DNA from: Planctomycetaceae bacterium
Lineage (GTDB): Bacteria; Planctomycetota; Planctomycetia; Pirellulales; Pirellulaceae
DNA length: 39,472 bases
Direction of reading: 5' to 3'
NCBI GenBank assembly: GCA_024642205.1
Contig: JAHEBQ010000060.1
Coordinates: 1-39,472, forward strand
In this document: one piece after another, positions 8,720-17,260 of the stretch
Numbering within the stretch: the stretch's first letter is position 1
How the letters are laid out: each line of letters starts with the position of its first letter
Notes under the pieces: generated by a model
Told to the model about the DNA's origin: nothing
Databases searched by the model: none
The model's input: only the letters and a program-made list of their open reading frames with translations
Made by a program: the position numbers and the translations under genes

Positions 8720-10639
8720 TTATTGGGCAGATGCCTTCGGAAATTCCAGCAGGATGTTTTTGTTGGGTCCTGTTACTTTCAAATTTCGGTATTCGGCTTT
8801 CGACCTGGATCCTGTCAGAGCGATTTGATCGACATGGATTCCATCCGCGAGTTTGAGCTCACCCAGTCGCTTGTCGTTGAGCGACGCAGTGACGTTGTTG
8901 TTTGAAATGTTCAGTTTGATGTGATGCCACTGCGTTCCATCGATGCTGCCAACAATGACCGTTGTCTGGTTGCCTCGGGTGGCTTTCAGAACATGTCGGG
9001 TGTTGTTTTCGGCACCGAGCGAAAGCGAAATACAGGCTTCATGATTCACGTCAAACAGGGCGAGACCAAATTCTCCAGTGGCGTTTAACAGCTTGGCTTC
9101 CAATTCAATCACCTCCGGTACAGCATCGAGTTTGGGCGAGACGACTTCAGCGTCCGACCAGTCTGAATTTTGTCTGAGGTTCCCGCCTTCGCGAAGATTC
9201 CAGCGACCAGACTGAACAATCCAGCCGTCAAGACCAATGAGCGGATGGGCCGGTCGCTTGATGTAGGCCGGAGGTCGACCGTTGGCGGTCATGTCGGCTT
9301 GATGGTCTTCCAGAAGTTTTTCCAGTCGACCGGCCACATTCGGGTAGCGTGCGGCCACGTTGGTCGACTCGGAAATGTCCGCTTCAAGATCAAATAATTG
9401 GCGGTTCTGACTGAAGTATTTCCATTTTCCGGATCGGACTGCATTGGTGCGATAAAAATATGCCTCGTGCGGCGACTTTGCATTGGCTTGTCCCTCAAGC
9501 AGTGGAACAATACTTTTGCCATCGATGTCGCGGTCTGCCGAAACGGTAGCCCCGGACCATTCCGCGATGGTCGGCAGGATATCAATGGTTGCAGCAATTT
9601 CGTCGCATGTTTGTCGTGATGGAATTCGCCCGGGCCAGCGCATGACACATGGCACCCGCATCCCACCCTCCCATTTACTGAATTTGTGACCTCGCAGCGG
9701 ATCAGCCGAACCCCCGATTCTCCGGTTCATATTGCCTTTGACCTTGTCTGTTTCGTTTCCCTTCAGATTCCAGGGTCCGTTGTCCGAAGTGTAGATGATC
9801 AGGGTGCGGTCATCGATCTGCAGCTCTTTCAGAGTCTTCAGTATTTCGCCGACCGACCAGTCGATTTCCTCAACTGCGTCGCCGTACAGACCCGCGTTGC
9901 TCGTACCACGAAATTGGTCAGACACATACAATGGGATATGTGGCATCGTGTGCGGAAGATAAACGAAAAATGGTTCATTGGCATGTTCCGTGATAAATCT
10001 TGTCGTTTCTTCGGTATATCGCCTGGTGAGCTGGGTTTGATCGGCGGGCCATTCAATCACCAATTTGTCGCGCACCAGCGGAGGGGATCTTAGGGAAGTG
10101 GCGCGAAAGTCTTCAACCGTCTGGCCGTTTCGCAGTTTGACATTTTCGGCCAATTCCATTGAGCCATCGACACCCATGTCGTTGCTGTACGGAATTCCAA
10201 AATACTCGTCGAATCCATGTTCCGTCGGCAAGAACGCTTGATGGTGTCCCAGGTGCCATTTTCCAATACACGCTGTCACGTATCCCTGCTGGCGGAGCAT
10301 CTCGGCAATCGTGGTTTCTTCGGGGTTCAGTCCCCGATCAGAGTCCGGAAACAGCACGCCCAGGTTGCCGACGCGTTCCGGATAACATCCGGTCAACAAC
10401 GCGGCTCGCGACGGTGTACACACGGAAGCGCCCGAATAGAAACTGGTCAGACGAACTCCTTCCGACGCCATACGATCGATATTTGGCGTCCGAATGTCAG
10501 GAGATCCGAAACAACCAAGATCATTGTAACCTTGATCATCGGTGAAAATGATGACGAAGTTTGGGCGGTCAAACCCCCAGCACGATGTTTGCAACGCAAG
10601 CCAACCCAAGAACAGAAATCCAGCATTGAGACGCATCAT
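8720..10639 (-). CDS. Sulfatase (type I, formylglycine) with C-terminal beta-sandwich
   Basis: 639 residues. A signal peptide (~1-22) is followed by the alkaline-phosphatase-fold sulfatase core: 'PNFVIIFTDDQGYNDLGCFG' (metal-binding Asp 34-35), 'VCTPSRAALLTG' in which Cys74 is the C-x-P-S-R residue converted to formylglycine, 'ACIGKWHLGHH', 'IIYTSDNGPW' and 'KWEGGMRVPCVMRWPG'. The sulfatase core seems to end near residue 455. The last ~180 residues form a separate LamG/DUF1080-like jelly-roll ('SGRWNLREGGNL...LEAKLLNATGEFGLALFD'), likely a carbohydrate-binding add-on. It probably hydrolyses sulfate esters of polysaccharides in the periplasm or outside the cell. It starts MM at 10639/10636, without a strong ribosome site. 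The gene for the formylglycine-generating enzyme is not in this window. Confidence 0.92.
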   Translation of the reverse strand: MMRLNAGFLFLGWLALQTSCWGFDRPNFVIIFTDDQGYNDLGCFGSPDIRTPNIDRMASEGVRLTSFYSGASVCTPSRAALLTGCYPERVGNLGVLFPDSDRGLNPEETTIAEMLRQQGYVTACIGKWHLGHHQAFLPTEHGFDEYFGIPYSNDMGVDGSMELAENVKLRNGQTVEDFRATSLRSPPLVRDKLVIEWPADQTQLTRRYTEETTRFITEHANEPFFVYLPHTMPHIPLYVSDQFRGTSNAGLYGDAVEEIDWSVGEILKTLKELQIDDRTLIIYTSDNGPWNLKGNETDKVKGNMNRRIGGSADPLRGHKFSKWEGGMRVPCVMRWPGRIPSRQTCDEIAATIDILPTIAEWSGATVSADRDIDGKSIVPLLEGQANAKSPHEAYFYRTNAVRSGKWKYFSQNRQLFDLEADISESTNVAARYPNVAGRLEKLLEDHQADMTANGRPPAYIKRPAHPLIGLDGWIVQSGRWNLREGGNLRQNSDWSDAEVVSPKLDAVPEVIELEAKLLNATGEFGLALFDVNHEACISLSLGAENNTRHVLKATRGNQTTVIVGSIDGTQWHHIKLNISNNNVTASLNDKRLGELKLADGIHVDQIALTGSRSKAEYRNLKVTGPNKNILLEFPKASAQ

Positions 10640-10995
10640 TGGTGCTTTCGAAGGAAGTCGCAGCTACTGGGAAAAAATTGAAGTTCGTTCACAGTGATAA
10701 GGGTTTTGGCGGCCGTTTCGAAACCGGTGAAAACGATTGTCAGAAACCCCAACTGGCTCTGGAAATCCGCGGAAAGATTGCAGGCAAGTTCAGAAACCAG
10801 TCACACGAATTCTAGCCCCTTCGAAGATGCATCGCAAATTCCGATAAGCCCGTCATGCGAAGCAGTCACGGGTTGGAAATTCAGTACATCGACGGATATT
10901 GGATGTGAAGAATTAAAGTAAATCGCCGGGAATATTACTTTTGAGTCCCTTCGAGAAACGCCCGTTCGATTTGGTTGCAGAAGCGGTTTTCCTTC
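10640..10995. other. Intergenic leader of the sulfatase gene; palindrome only
   Basis: This 356-bp gap lies between the esterase stop and the sulfatase start, both on the minus strand. No coding frame is convincing. It contains a perfect 10-bp palindrome, GTTTCGAAAC at 10715-10724, overlapping ACCGGT, about 80 bp upstream of the sulfatase start. That could be an operator, but a palindrome of this length can arise by chance. The gap size suggests that the sulfatase has its own promoter. Confidence 0.3.
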
Positions 10996-12615
10996 CTATT
11001 GCTGTTTCAACCAGTCATCAAGTGCCTGCTCCCAGGATGGATTCTGTTTGAATGCGTTCGGGCCATGGCCACCGTTTTGGTAGATGTGCAGCACGGCCGG
11101 GATATGGTTTTGAATCAATGCTTCGTAATACCGGAGGCTGTTGCGAGGATTGACGACACGATCCGAGGCAGCATGCAGTATGAATGCCGGTGCGGTTTGG
11201 TCGCTGACCTGTCGCTCCAGTGAATAATGTTCAACCAGTGCACCATCCGGTTTCTCACCTAACAGGTTGTTCCGAGACCCTTGGTGAGTCAGTTCTTGTT
11301 GCATCGAAATAACCGGGTAGAACAGAATTTGAAAATTTGGCTGTTCATCGCCACGAGCTAATGTGCCCAGGGTGCAGGCAAGATGACCGCCCGCTGAGAA
11401 ACCCCAGATTCCGACCTTGGTTGCATCAATTCCCCAATCATCCGTATGCGAGCGAACCAGCCGGATCGCCGCTCGCGCGTCGCTTCCTGGCAGGTCATGC
11501 TGGCCTTTGGGCAGTCGATATTTGAGTACGATTCCTGCGATTCCCCGTTTGACCAGGTGTTGGGCGATCGGTGTTCCTTCGGTGTTGGTGCAGATTCCGC
11601 CATATCCTCCTCCCGGACAAATCACCACCGCCTTGCCCGTGGATTGTTCGCGTGCTGGCAAATAAACGGTCACTTGAGCTTCTGGCCCGAGCGAAAGGAC
11701 CTGCGGCACATCGTTCCCGGTTCGTTCCACCGCGTCGGCAATCGAATTCGCAAAACGCCGACCCAATTCCAGCGTACCCGAGGTGCCGAAATGTACTTCG
11801 TCATTGGGATGTGGCGAATTTGGGTCATCCCTTCGCAAGCTTAGTCCGTCCGTAGCCACCAATAATGCGCCACGGGTTGCATGAACATGACAAGAGGTCT
11901 CGGAAACCAGTTTTTGTTGCTGTCGCAAAATCGCAGCCGGACTGTCGGTGTTTTGGTAGTCGGCTGCGGGCAATACGTTCCCGTACACGAACAGCATTTC
12001 CGGAGCTTCAAACGTGTCACGTATTCTCGCGATCAAGTGCGCCAGGTTCTCACCGTAGGCTTCTGCGGTTTCGATACTCTTGGCATCGGCTTCGCCTTGC
12101 TGCCATAACATGCCACGAATCACGGGTTTGAATCCCTGGGCCTGCAAACGGGATAATCCCGTCGTGACTGTCTGCTCGAAAATCCGAAATTGTTTTCCCG
12201 GAAGATCCGGGTTCCAGGCAGTATGCAGATCAGTTCCGGACCATGCGTGTTTGATGATCGCGATTTTTCGGCCGGGAAGTCGTTCCTGCAGCTGCTGGCC
12301 AAAACCAAGCTCCGGTCCAAAACGATCGGGCGACTCGGAAGCCTGTCGGAGTGGGAGCCACTTGTTAGGCTCTGCTCCGCTGTTCAGGTGACCTCCCGAA
12401 TGAAAAATCATTACCTGTCCTGCGACTTGGAACCCTTTGGGCAAGTTTTTCATGTACCCTTGTCCCGTCGCATTCGATTGTCCACCGATTAAGTAAACAT
12501 CAATCGGTATCTCGCGTTGTGCCGGCGATTGACCCAGACATGGGCACGGGAAAATGGAAATCGCACAAAGCAGGATGTGGACGATGCCAAACTTCACTCC
12601 AAATGATTCTCGCAT
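10996..12615 (-). CDS. Two-domain esterase: sialate O-acetylesterase-like domain plus alpha/beta hydrolase
   Basis: 539 residues with an N-terminal signal peptide (~1-29). Residues ~37-298 are a SASA/carbohydrate-esterase SGNH domain: 'VYLIGGQSNATGQG' with nucleophile Ser47, 'GMLWQQGEADA' and 'NDEVHFG' with Asp272/His275. Residues ~312-539 form an alpha/beta-hydrolase of the acetyl-xylan esterase/BD-FAE kind: oxyanion segment 'CPGGGYGG' (334-340), nucleophile elbow 'GFSAGGH' with Ser407, 'HAASDRVV' with Asp485, and 'NGGHGPNAF' with His517. Both triads look complete, so one polypeptide appears to carry two independent deacylases. The ATG at 12615 has AAAGG 8 nt upstream; a TTG further up is ignored. 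It probably removes acetyl or feruloyl groups so that neighbouring sulfatases and hydrolases can reach the glycan. Confidence 0.87.
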   Translation of the reverse strand: MRESFGVKFGIVHILLCAISIFPCPCLGQSPAQREIPIDVYLIGGQSNATGQGYMKNLPKGFQVAGQVMIFHSGGHLNSGAEPNKWLPLRQASESPDRFGPELGFGQQLQERLPGRKIAIIKHAWSGTDLHTAWNPDLPGKQFRIFEQTVTTGLSRLQAQGFKPVIRGMLWQQGEADAKSIETAEAYGENLAHLIARIRDTFEAPEMLFVYGNVLPAADYQNTDSPAAILRQQQKLVSETSCHVHATRGALLVATDGLSLRRDDPNSPHPNDEVHFGTSGTLELGRRFANSIADAVERTGNDVPQVLSLGPEAQVTVYLPAREQSTGKAVVICPGGGYGGICTNTEGTPIAQHLVKRGIAGIVLKYRLPKGQHDLPGSDARAAIRLVRSHTDDWGIDATKVGIWGFSAGGHLACTLGTLARGDEQPNFQILFYPVISMQQELTHQGSRNNLLGEKPDGALVEHYSLERQVSDQTAPAFILHAASDRVVNPRNSLRYYEALIQNHIPAVLHIYQNGGHGPNAFKQNPSWEQALDDWLKQQ

Positions 12616-12910
12616 TAGGGAGACCTTTATTTGCAATCACAAAACCACTAACCTCAATTAGGAACCGTCATATTCTAACCCGCTTGCCCCGCAATGTGAT
12701 GCAGGCAAGGATGGTGGTTTCCGTCAAATGGGCTTCTGATTGTCAAGCACAATTGCGTTGCGCATGCGGGAGATTAGAATTTCAAGCAGTCGTGGGTATC
12801 GATAGATGATCCTCCGCGACTGAATCGACACGACCGCCGTTCAATAAAAATGCCGTTCAATAAAAACGCCGTTAGACAAAAACGCCGTCCAATCAAAGGA
12901 CAACCGACCC
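12616..12910. promoter_or_regulatory. Divergent intergenic control region
   Basis: This 295-bp region separates the divergently transcribed esterase (start 12615, minus) and sulfatase (start 12911, plus), so promoters for both must lie here. It contains the 16-bp tandem array at its right end. No confident -35/-10 pair could be assigned by eye, and planctomycete promoters are often not obvious. Confidence 0.5.
12836..12899 (+). repeat. Four tandem copies of a 16-bp unit just upstream of a sulfatase gene
   Basis: Four exact-length 16-bp units start at 12836, 12852, 12868 and 12884. The first two read GCCGTTCAATAAAAA plus T or C. The third (GCCGTTAGACAAAAAC) and fourth (GCCGTCCAATCAAAGG) diverge. 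The last copy runs into the AAAGGA ribosome binding site at 12895-12900. The array sits in the divergent control region between the esterase and plus-strand sulfatase genes, so it may hold regulator binding sites or simply be replication slippage. Confidence 0.85.
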
Positions 12911-14359
12911 ATGGGATTACGCCAGTTGTTGTGCGCCGGACTGATTTGCATTGCCTTCTGTGCAGTGGTCCGGGGTGGGGACGAGTCGTCAACAAAACCG
13001 AATGTGCTGTTCTTTATCTGTGACGACCTCAATTGTGATCTTGGATGTTATGGTCATCCGATCGTCCGGTCACCAAATATAGATCGCCTGGCCAGGCGGG
13101 GCATGCGTTTCGAAAACGCGTATTGTCAATATGCACTCTGTGGTCCCAGTCGGGCTTCGTTCATGACCGGACTTTATCCTGACCAAACGCTGGTCCGGAA
13201 GAATCAAGTCTACGTTCGCCAGTACCTCCCGGACGTTCAGACAATGGCACAAATGTTTCGCGATGAAGGATACTTTGCGACTCGGATCGGAAAGATTTTT
13301 CATTACAACGTACCCAAGCACATCGGTACGGGCGGACATGATGACCCGTTTTCCTGGGACGTCACGATCAACCCCCGCGGTCGGGACAAGGACGACGAAG
13401 ACAGGATCTTCAGCGTGAAGCCGGGAGAATATGGCGGTTACATCAGTTGGCTGGCCGCAGACGGGACCGACGAAGAACAGACCGATGGGATTGCCGCCAG
13501 CGAGGCGATTCGCCTGATCCGCCAGTACGTAAATGACGATCGTCGATTTTTCCTTGCCGTCGGGCTGTATCGGCCGCATACACCGTATGTTGCTCCCAAG
13601 AAGTACTTTGACATGTATCCAACGGATCAAATTCGGTTGCCGCAGGTGCCAAGCGGTTACCTGGACAGCCTTCCACCCAAAGCACGCGAATCACTCACCA
13701 AAAAGAAAGAACATGTCAACGTCGCCACGGATCTGGCTCAACAGGCGAAGCAGGCATATTACTCATCAATCAGTTTTGCCGATGCACAATTGGGGCGAGT
13801 GTTGGACGCTCTCGAAGAGTCCGGTGCAGACAAAAATACGATTGTCGTGTTTACTTCGGATCATGGTTACCACTTGGGTGAACATGGTCATTGGCTCAAA
13901 ACAACGCTGTTCGAAAACGCGACACGTGTGCCCCTGATCGTGGTTGCGCCTGGCATGGAAAACGATGGCCGAGTGACGTCAGCCCTGGTCGAGATGGTTG
14001 ATCTCTATCCGACACTCGCAGAGCTATGTGGAACGACACCCCCGACTTGCCTTTCGGGGGTGAGTCTTGTTCCGGTCCTGAAAAATCCCCAATCAACTCC
14101 CCGTTCGTCGGCTTTATCCCAGTTGAATGACGGCTACAGCATTCGGACGGCCAACTATCGATACACCGAATGGGGAGCCAATGGCAGCGGCGGAAACGAA
14201 CTTTACGTTCACCAGGACGATCCCCAGGAAATGGTGAACCTTGCAAACGTTCCAGAACACCGTGACACGGTAAAGCGGCTTTCCAGGGAACTTCACGAGC
14301 GGATTGCCGTTGCCCAACGACCTCCCCAAGGCCTAAAGCAGATTCCACTGAAGGACTGA
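12911..14359 (+). CDS. Sulfatase, iduronate-2-sulfatase-like subfamily
   Basis: 482 residues. A signal peptide (~1-23, ending 'VVRGG') precedes the sulfatase fold: 'PNVLFFICDDLNCDLGCYG' (metal ligands Asp38/Asp39), 'CGPSRASFMTGLYP' with Cys77 as the formylglycine precursor, 'ATRIGKIFHY', and 'TSDHGYHLGEHGHWLKTTLFE'. The TSDHG-x-x-LGEHG block and the 'FFLAVGLYRPHTPYVAPKKYFDMYP' segment are typical of the iduronate-2-sulfatase branch, as opposed to the arylsulfatase branch at 8720-10639. It likely removes 2-O-type sulfates from sugar units, but regiospecificity is an inference. No extra C-terminal domain is present. The ATG at 12911 follows AAAGGA with a 10-nt spacer. It is convergent with the broken sulfatase downstream. 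Confidence 0.92.
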   Translation: MGLRQLLCAGLICIAFCAVVRGGDESSTKPNVLFFICDDLNCDLGCYGHPIVRSPNIDRLARRGMRFENAYCQYALCGPSRASFMTGLYPDQTLVRKNQVYVRQYLPDVQTMAQMFRDEGYFATRIGKIFHYNVPKHIGTGGHDDPFSWDVTINPRGRDKDDEDRIFSVKPGEYGGYISWLAADGTDEEQTDGIAASEAIRLIRQYVNDDRRFFLAVGLYRPHTPYVAPKKYFDMYPTDQIRLPQVPSGYLDSLPPKARESLTKKKEHVNVATDLAQQAKQAYYSSISFADAQLGRVLDALEESGADKNTIVVFTSDHGYHLGEHGHWLKTTLFENATRVPLIVVAPGMENDGRVTSALVEMVDLYPTLAELCGTTPPTCLSGVSLVPVLKNPQSTPRSSALSQLNDGYSIRTANYRYTEWGANGSGGNELYVHQDDPQEMVNLANVPEHRDTVKRLSRELHERIAVAQRPPQGLKQIPLKD

Positions 14360-14361
14360 AA

Positions 14362-14380
14362 TCGCAATAACCGGTTGCGA
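14362..14380. terminator. Weak hairpin between convergent sulfatase genes
   Basis: TCGCAA at 14362-14367 pairs with TTGCGA at 14375-14380 around a 7-nt loop, just after the TGA of the plus-strand sulfatase gene. No T-run follows on either strand, so it may not act as an intrinsic terminator; Rho-dependent or bidirectional use is possible. Confidence 0.2.
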
Positions 14381-14438
14381 GTCGCCTGGTTTCATACTGT
14401 TCATTGAAGCAAGGTCAGGACGACATATCGAACGTCCA

Positions 14439-16130
14439 TCACCTGTTTCCCTTTGATTTCGACAGCACCGAGCTTGAGTTGACCCGGTCCTTTCTGTATT
14501 CAATTTCGCCCAGTCTTAACGGTTTGAAATCATTGACGAGAGACTCTGCACCGCGGGAAAGGGAATCCTGCTCCGCTCCCACGAGCGGTGGGTCGTGGGC
14601 TTCGGTCACGTTGTCGGTGATCCTGGGATCTCCAAACACGAGTTCACTCACCGATCCCACATCCGCCGCGGCACACGTGTAATAACCGGTTGCTTCGTAT
14701 CGAGCGGATGTTGCAACGTCGATATCCCATGTAATGGAATCGGAGTTGCTGGTCCAGTTCGTGAAATATGAACAGTTCGGGGCTTTGCCGGTTCGTTCAA
14801 TATTGCCATGTGGGATTCCGTCGCGCGCTGGCAAATGTGTTGTCGGGAATTCCCGATTTCCGACGGTGAACGGTCGGTCGTCGGGGATGATTTCTGACCG
14901 GACATCTTTTTTCCAATCAGAAAGTAGATTGGTCAACTGATTCACGATGACCTGGTTTTTCTCAGCCATATCTTTCCGCCGGCCGGGGTCAACTTGGAGA
15001 TCATAGAGTCGGCCTGAGTGATCGAGATGGTAGCGACGCGAGCGGATCCTGGTTTTTCCATTCCAGCTGCTCACAATCGTACGCGGCGTCCATTTGGACC
15101 GGGTGTCCAGCAGAATCGGTTTGACGCTGATGCCGTCCAGTGGTTTTTGGCTGACAACATCGATGGTGGCCACGTCGGCAACAGATCCGTTGCAGCGGCC
15201 AGGTGCGTTACTTTCGTACCCCCTTTGATGTGTCCCGGCCAGCGAATGAGACAAGGGACGCGCGTTCCGCCTTCGTCCGTCGACCCCTTTCGCCCACGCA
15301 TGTCACCGTTCCAGCGGTAACTGCTATGTCCGTTGCCGGTAAAGTAGACGACAATTGACTTCTCAATCAACTTCCCTTCGTCGAGCGCCTTTAATACCCT
15401 TCCTGCATTCCAGTCGATATTTTCTCACATGGCAAGTTCCACGCGGGTTTGGGGAACATCTTCGGCTTCCGGGACACGATGCCACATCGGAAGTGCTGAC
15501 TTGGCGAAATTCTGAAAGTGACGATCCGGGACCTGCATTGGTGAATGTGGTGTGTTGAACGGCAGGTAACAGAAGAATGGCCGCTCGCGATTATTCTTGA
15601 TGAATTCGATCGCATGATCGGTAAAGTCATCGATGATAAAGCCGATGCCGCGAACGAGTTGGCCGTTGTGGTCAATGCTGGGACTGAAGTAAAAACCCCC
15701 TGGCCTGAGCAGAAGCCGTAGAATTCGTCAAACCCGCGCGGGTTGGGATGATAAGGATATTGCATTCCGTTTTGCCACTTTCCGAACGTCGCGGTGGCGT
15801 ATCCGCCAGATTTGAAAGTCTGGGCACCCGTCATCTCATTCAGGTCGAGCGGTTCGCCGCCGGTCGAAGTGCTGAAGACGCCGCCCCGATCATAGTATCG
15901 ACCGGTCAAAAATTCAGCCTTGTCGGAGAACACACGGGACAAACATTAAACCGCTGGACCATCGCTCCATCATGCACCAACGAGTCGATATTCGGCGTCG
16001 TCAGGTTCGTATTTCCGTGAATGCCGGGATCACCCCAACCCTGGTCATCACTCATAAGGACGACGACGTTGGGATGCTCATCGGCGTTGACGTCAACAAT
16101 GGACAGGCATCCGAAAAACAGGCAGAACAT
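14439..16130 (-). pseudogene. Arylsulfatase pseudogene with three frameshifts and one internal stop
   Basis: Read from 16130, the frame starts with a signal peptide (MFCLFFGCLSIVDVNA), 'HPNVVVLMSDDQGWGDPG' and the formylglycine motif 'CSPTR', then breaks. One missing base near 15921 turns 'TRAEFLTG' into 'TRLNF' plus stop. The next frame ('AEFLTGRYYDRGGVFSTSTGGE...HPNPRGFDEFYGFCSG') breaks near 15685 in a GGGGG-TTTTT tract. The third frame ('YFSPSIDHNGQLVRG...RPFFCYLPFNTPHSPMQVPDRH') meets TGA at 15426-15428 between 'VELAM' and 'ENIDWN'. A last shift near 15175 separates 'ATDLLPT' from 'VATIDVVSQKPLDG'. The C-terminal part then continues to 14439. Adding one base at each shift restores family sequence throughout. 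The lesions are spread along the gene while neighbours are intact, so decay is likelier than sequencing error. Confidence 0.85.
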
Positions 16131-16436
16131 GCGGATGAACTAGAAACTGCGATGATTGGTCATGTTTGCTGCTCGCCCCTGGAATTCGTGGTTTTCGATT
16201 TTTGTAATCAACGCTGGCCAGATGCAGCCAAATAGAATTCCGCCCTGCAAAAGACGATGTTGACAGGGGCGGATCGGTTGCGCGAGGTCGAAGGGATCAC
16301 TTCCGTAATAAACCGTCACTGCGCAGATCGTACCATTTTCCGGGCGGGATCGCGCTTCGGGCTGTTCTAAAATCAATAATTCAAATATCGTCATGGATTA
16401 CCGCATCCTTCCAGCAGTTCAAATTTGAGAATGACC

Positions 16437-17198
16437 ATGTCCGTTTCCACTCCTCGTTCACCCATTCAGAAATCGGGGACGGCCATCGTGGGGGTGGATG
16501 TCCACGCGCTGCACAAGAGCGCTACCATGTTCCTGTTCAAGTTTTTTGGACGACTGGCCAAGGATTTGAATTACGATTTCTACTCGGAAAACAACCATCC
16601 TCCAAACCAGGACTCACTTGATTCGAACAATCAAAAGAATTTTTGTCGTTGTCCGATCCGAACATTTGAGACTCTCGAGACACCCTTTGAATTGCCGACA
16701 CAGCGACACCTCATTTTTCACACCCGCGATCCTCGCGATATCCTGGTCTCCCAGTACTTCTCCATGGGGTGGATCCATCCGACCAAGGGAACCAACCTGG
16801 AAAAAAATCGAGAGAGCTTTCAGCAGATGTCGATTGATGAATATGTCCTGCACCAAATCAAATCGAGCAGCTGGCCCATGCTCGACAAGTTTCAGCCCTT
16901 ACTCGAGCGAGGATCGAGCCCGGAATTTGAAACCTACGTGACCTATGAAACGATGGTGACGAATTTTCAAAAATGGGTCGAACAGGTGTTACCACCGTTT
17001 GGAGTCAGGTTTCCCAAGCTTGTTGCGCTGAAACTTGCCTGGCGATACCGGAATGAATTTCGGGTAACTAGGGAATCAATGTCTCACAAACGCCGGATCT
17101 TGCCGGGAGATCATCGCGAGAAACTGAAGAAGTCTACGATCGATGAACTCAATCAAAAGTTTGAGATCATCCTGAGCCGTTTCGGGTACCTGAGCTAG
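16437..17198 (+). CDS. Sulfotransferase-family protein
   Basis: 253 residues, with no signal peptide. The N-terminus has the 5'-phosphosulfate loop in variant form ('VDVHALHKSATMFLFKFFGRL', residues ~21-40, where relatives read K-S/G-G-T-x-W/F-L). Residues ~94-112 ('FHTRDPRDILVSQYFSMGW') match the 3'-phosphate-binding R-D-P-R-D-x-x-x-S block. The C-terminal 'SHKRRILPGDHREKL' resembles the R-K-G-x-x-G-D-W-K PAPS loop with substitutions. Such enzymes transfer sulfate from PAPS to sugars, lipids or small molecules in the cytoplasm. It is an unusual neighbour for sulfatases, which do the reverse outside. Starts at 16425 (TTG), 16431 and 16437 are possible; 16437 has GAGA with a 6-nt spacer. It is divergent from the sulfatase pseudogene and convergent with the Gfo/Idh gene. 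Confidence 0.8.
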   Translation: MSVSTPRSPIQKSGTAIVGVDVHALHKSATMFLFKFFGRLAKDLNYDFYSENNHPPNQDSLDSNNQKNFCRCPIRTFETLETPFELPTQRHLIFHTRDPRDILVSQYFSMGWIHPTKGTNLEKNRESFQQMSIDEYVLHQIKSSSWPMLDKFQPLLERGSSPEFETYVTYETMVTNFQKWVEQVLPPFGVRFPKLVALKLAWRYRNEFRVTRESMSHKRRILPGDHREKLKKSTIDELNQKFEIILSRFGYLS

Positions 17199-17260
17199 GA
17201 ACGCAAGATTCCGCCCTGGTTCAAGTTGGCAAAACGGGTTCGGGACTCACCGGATTCGAA

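Noticed and set aside
13070..13630. 186-codon minus-strand frame inside the plus-strand sulfatase
   Set aside because: It is antisense to conserved sulfatase motifs and lacks a start signal or family resemblance.
16140..16394. 84-codon minus-strand frame just upstream of the sulfatase pseudogene
   Set aside because: It has an ATG and a distant AAGGA, but no recognisable family, no signal peptide and an overlap with the expected control region of two divergent genes; kept out for lack of support.
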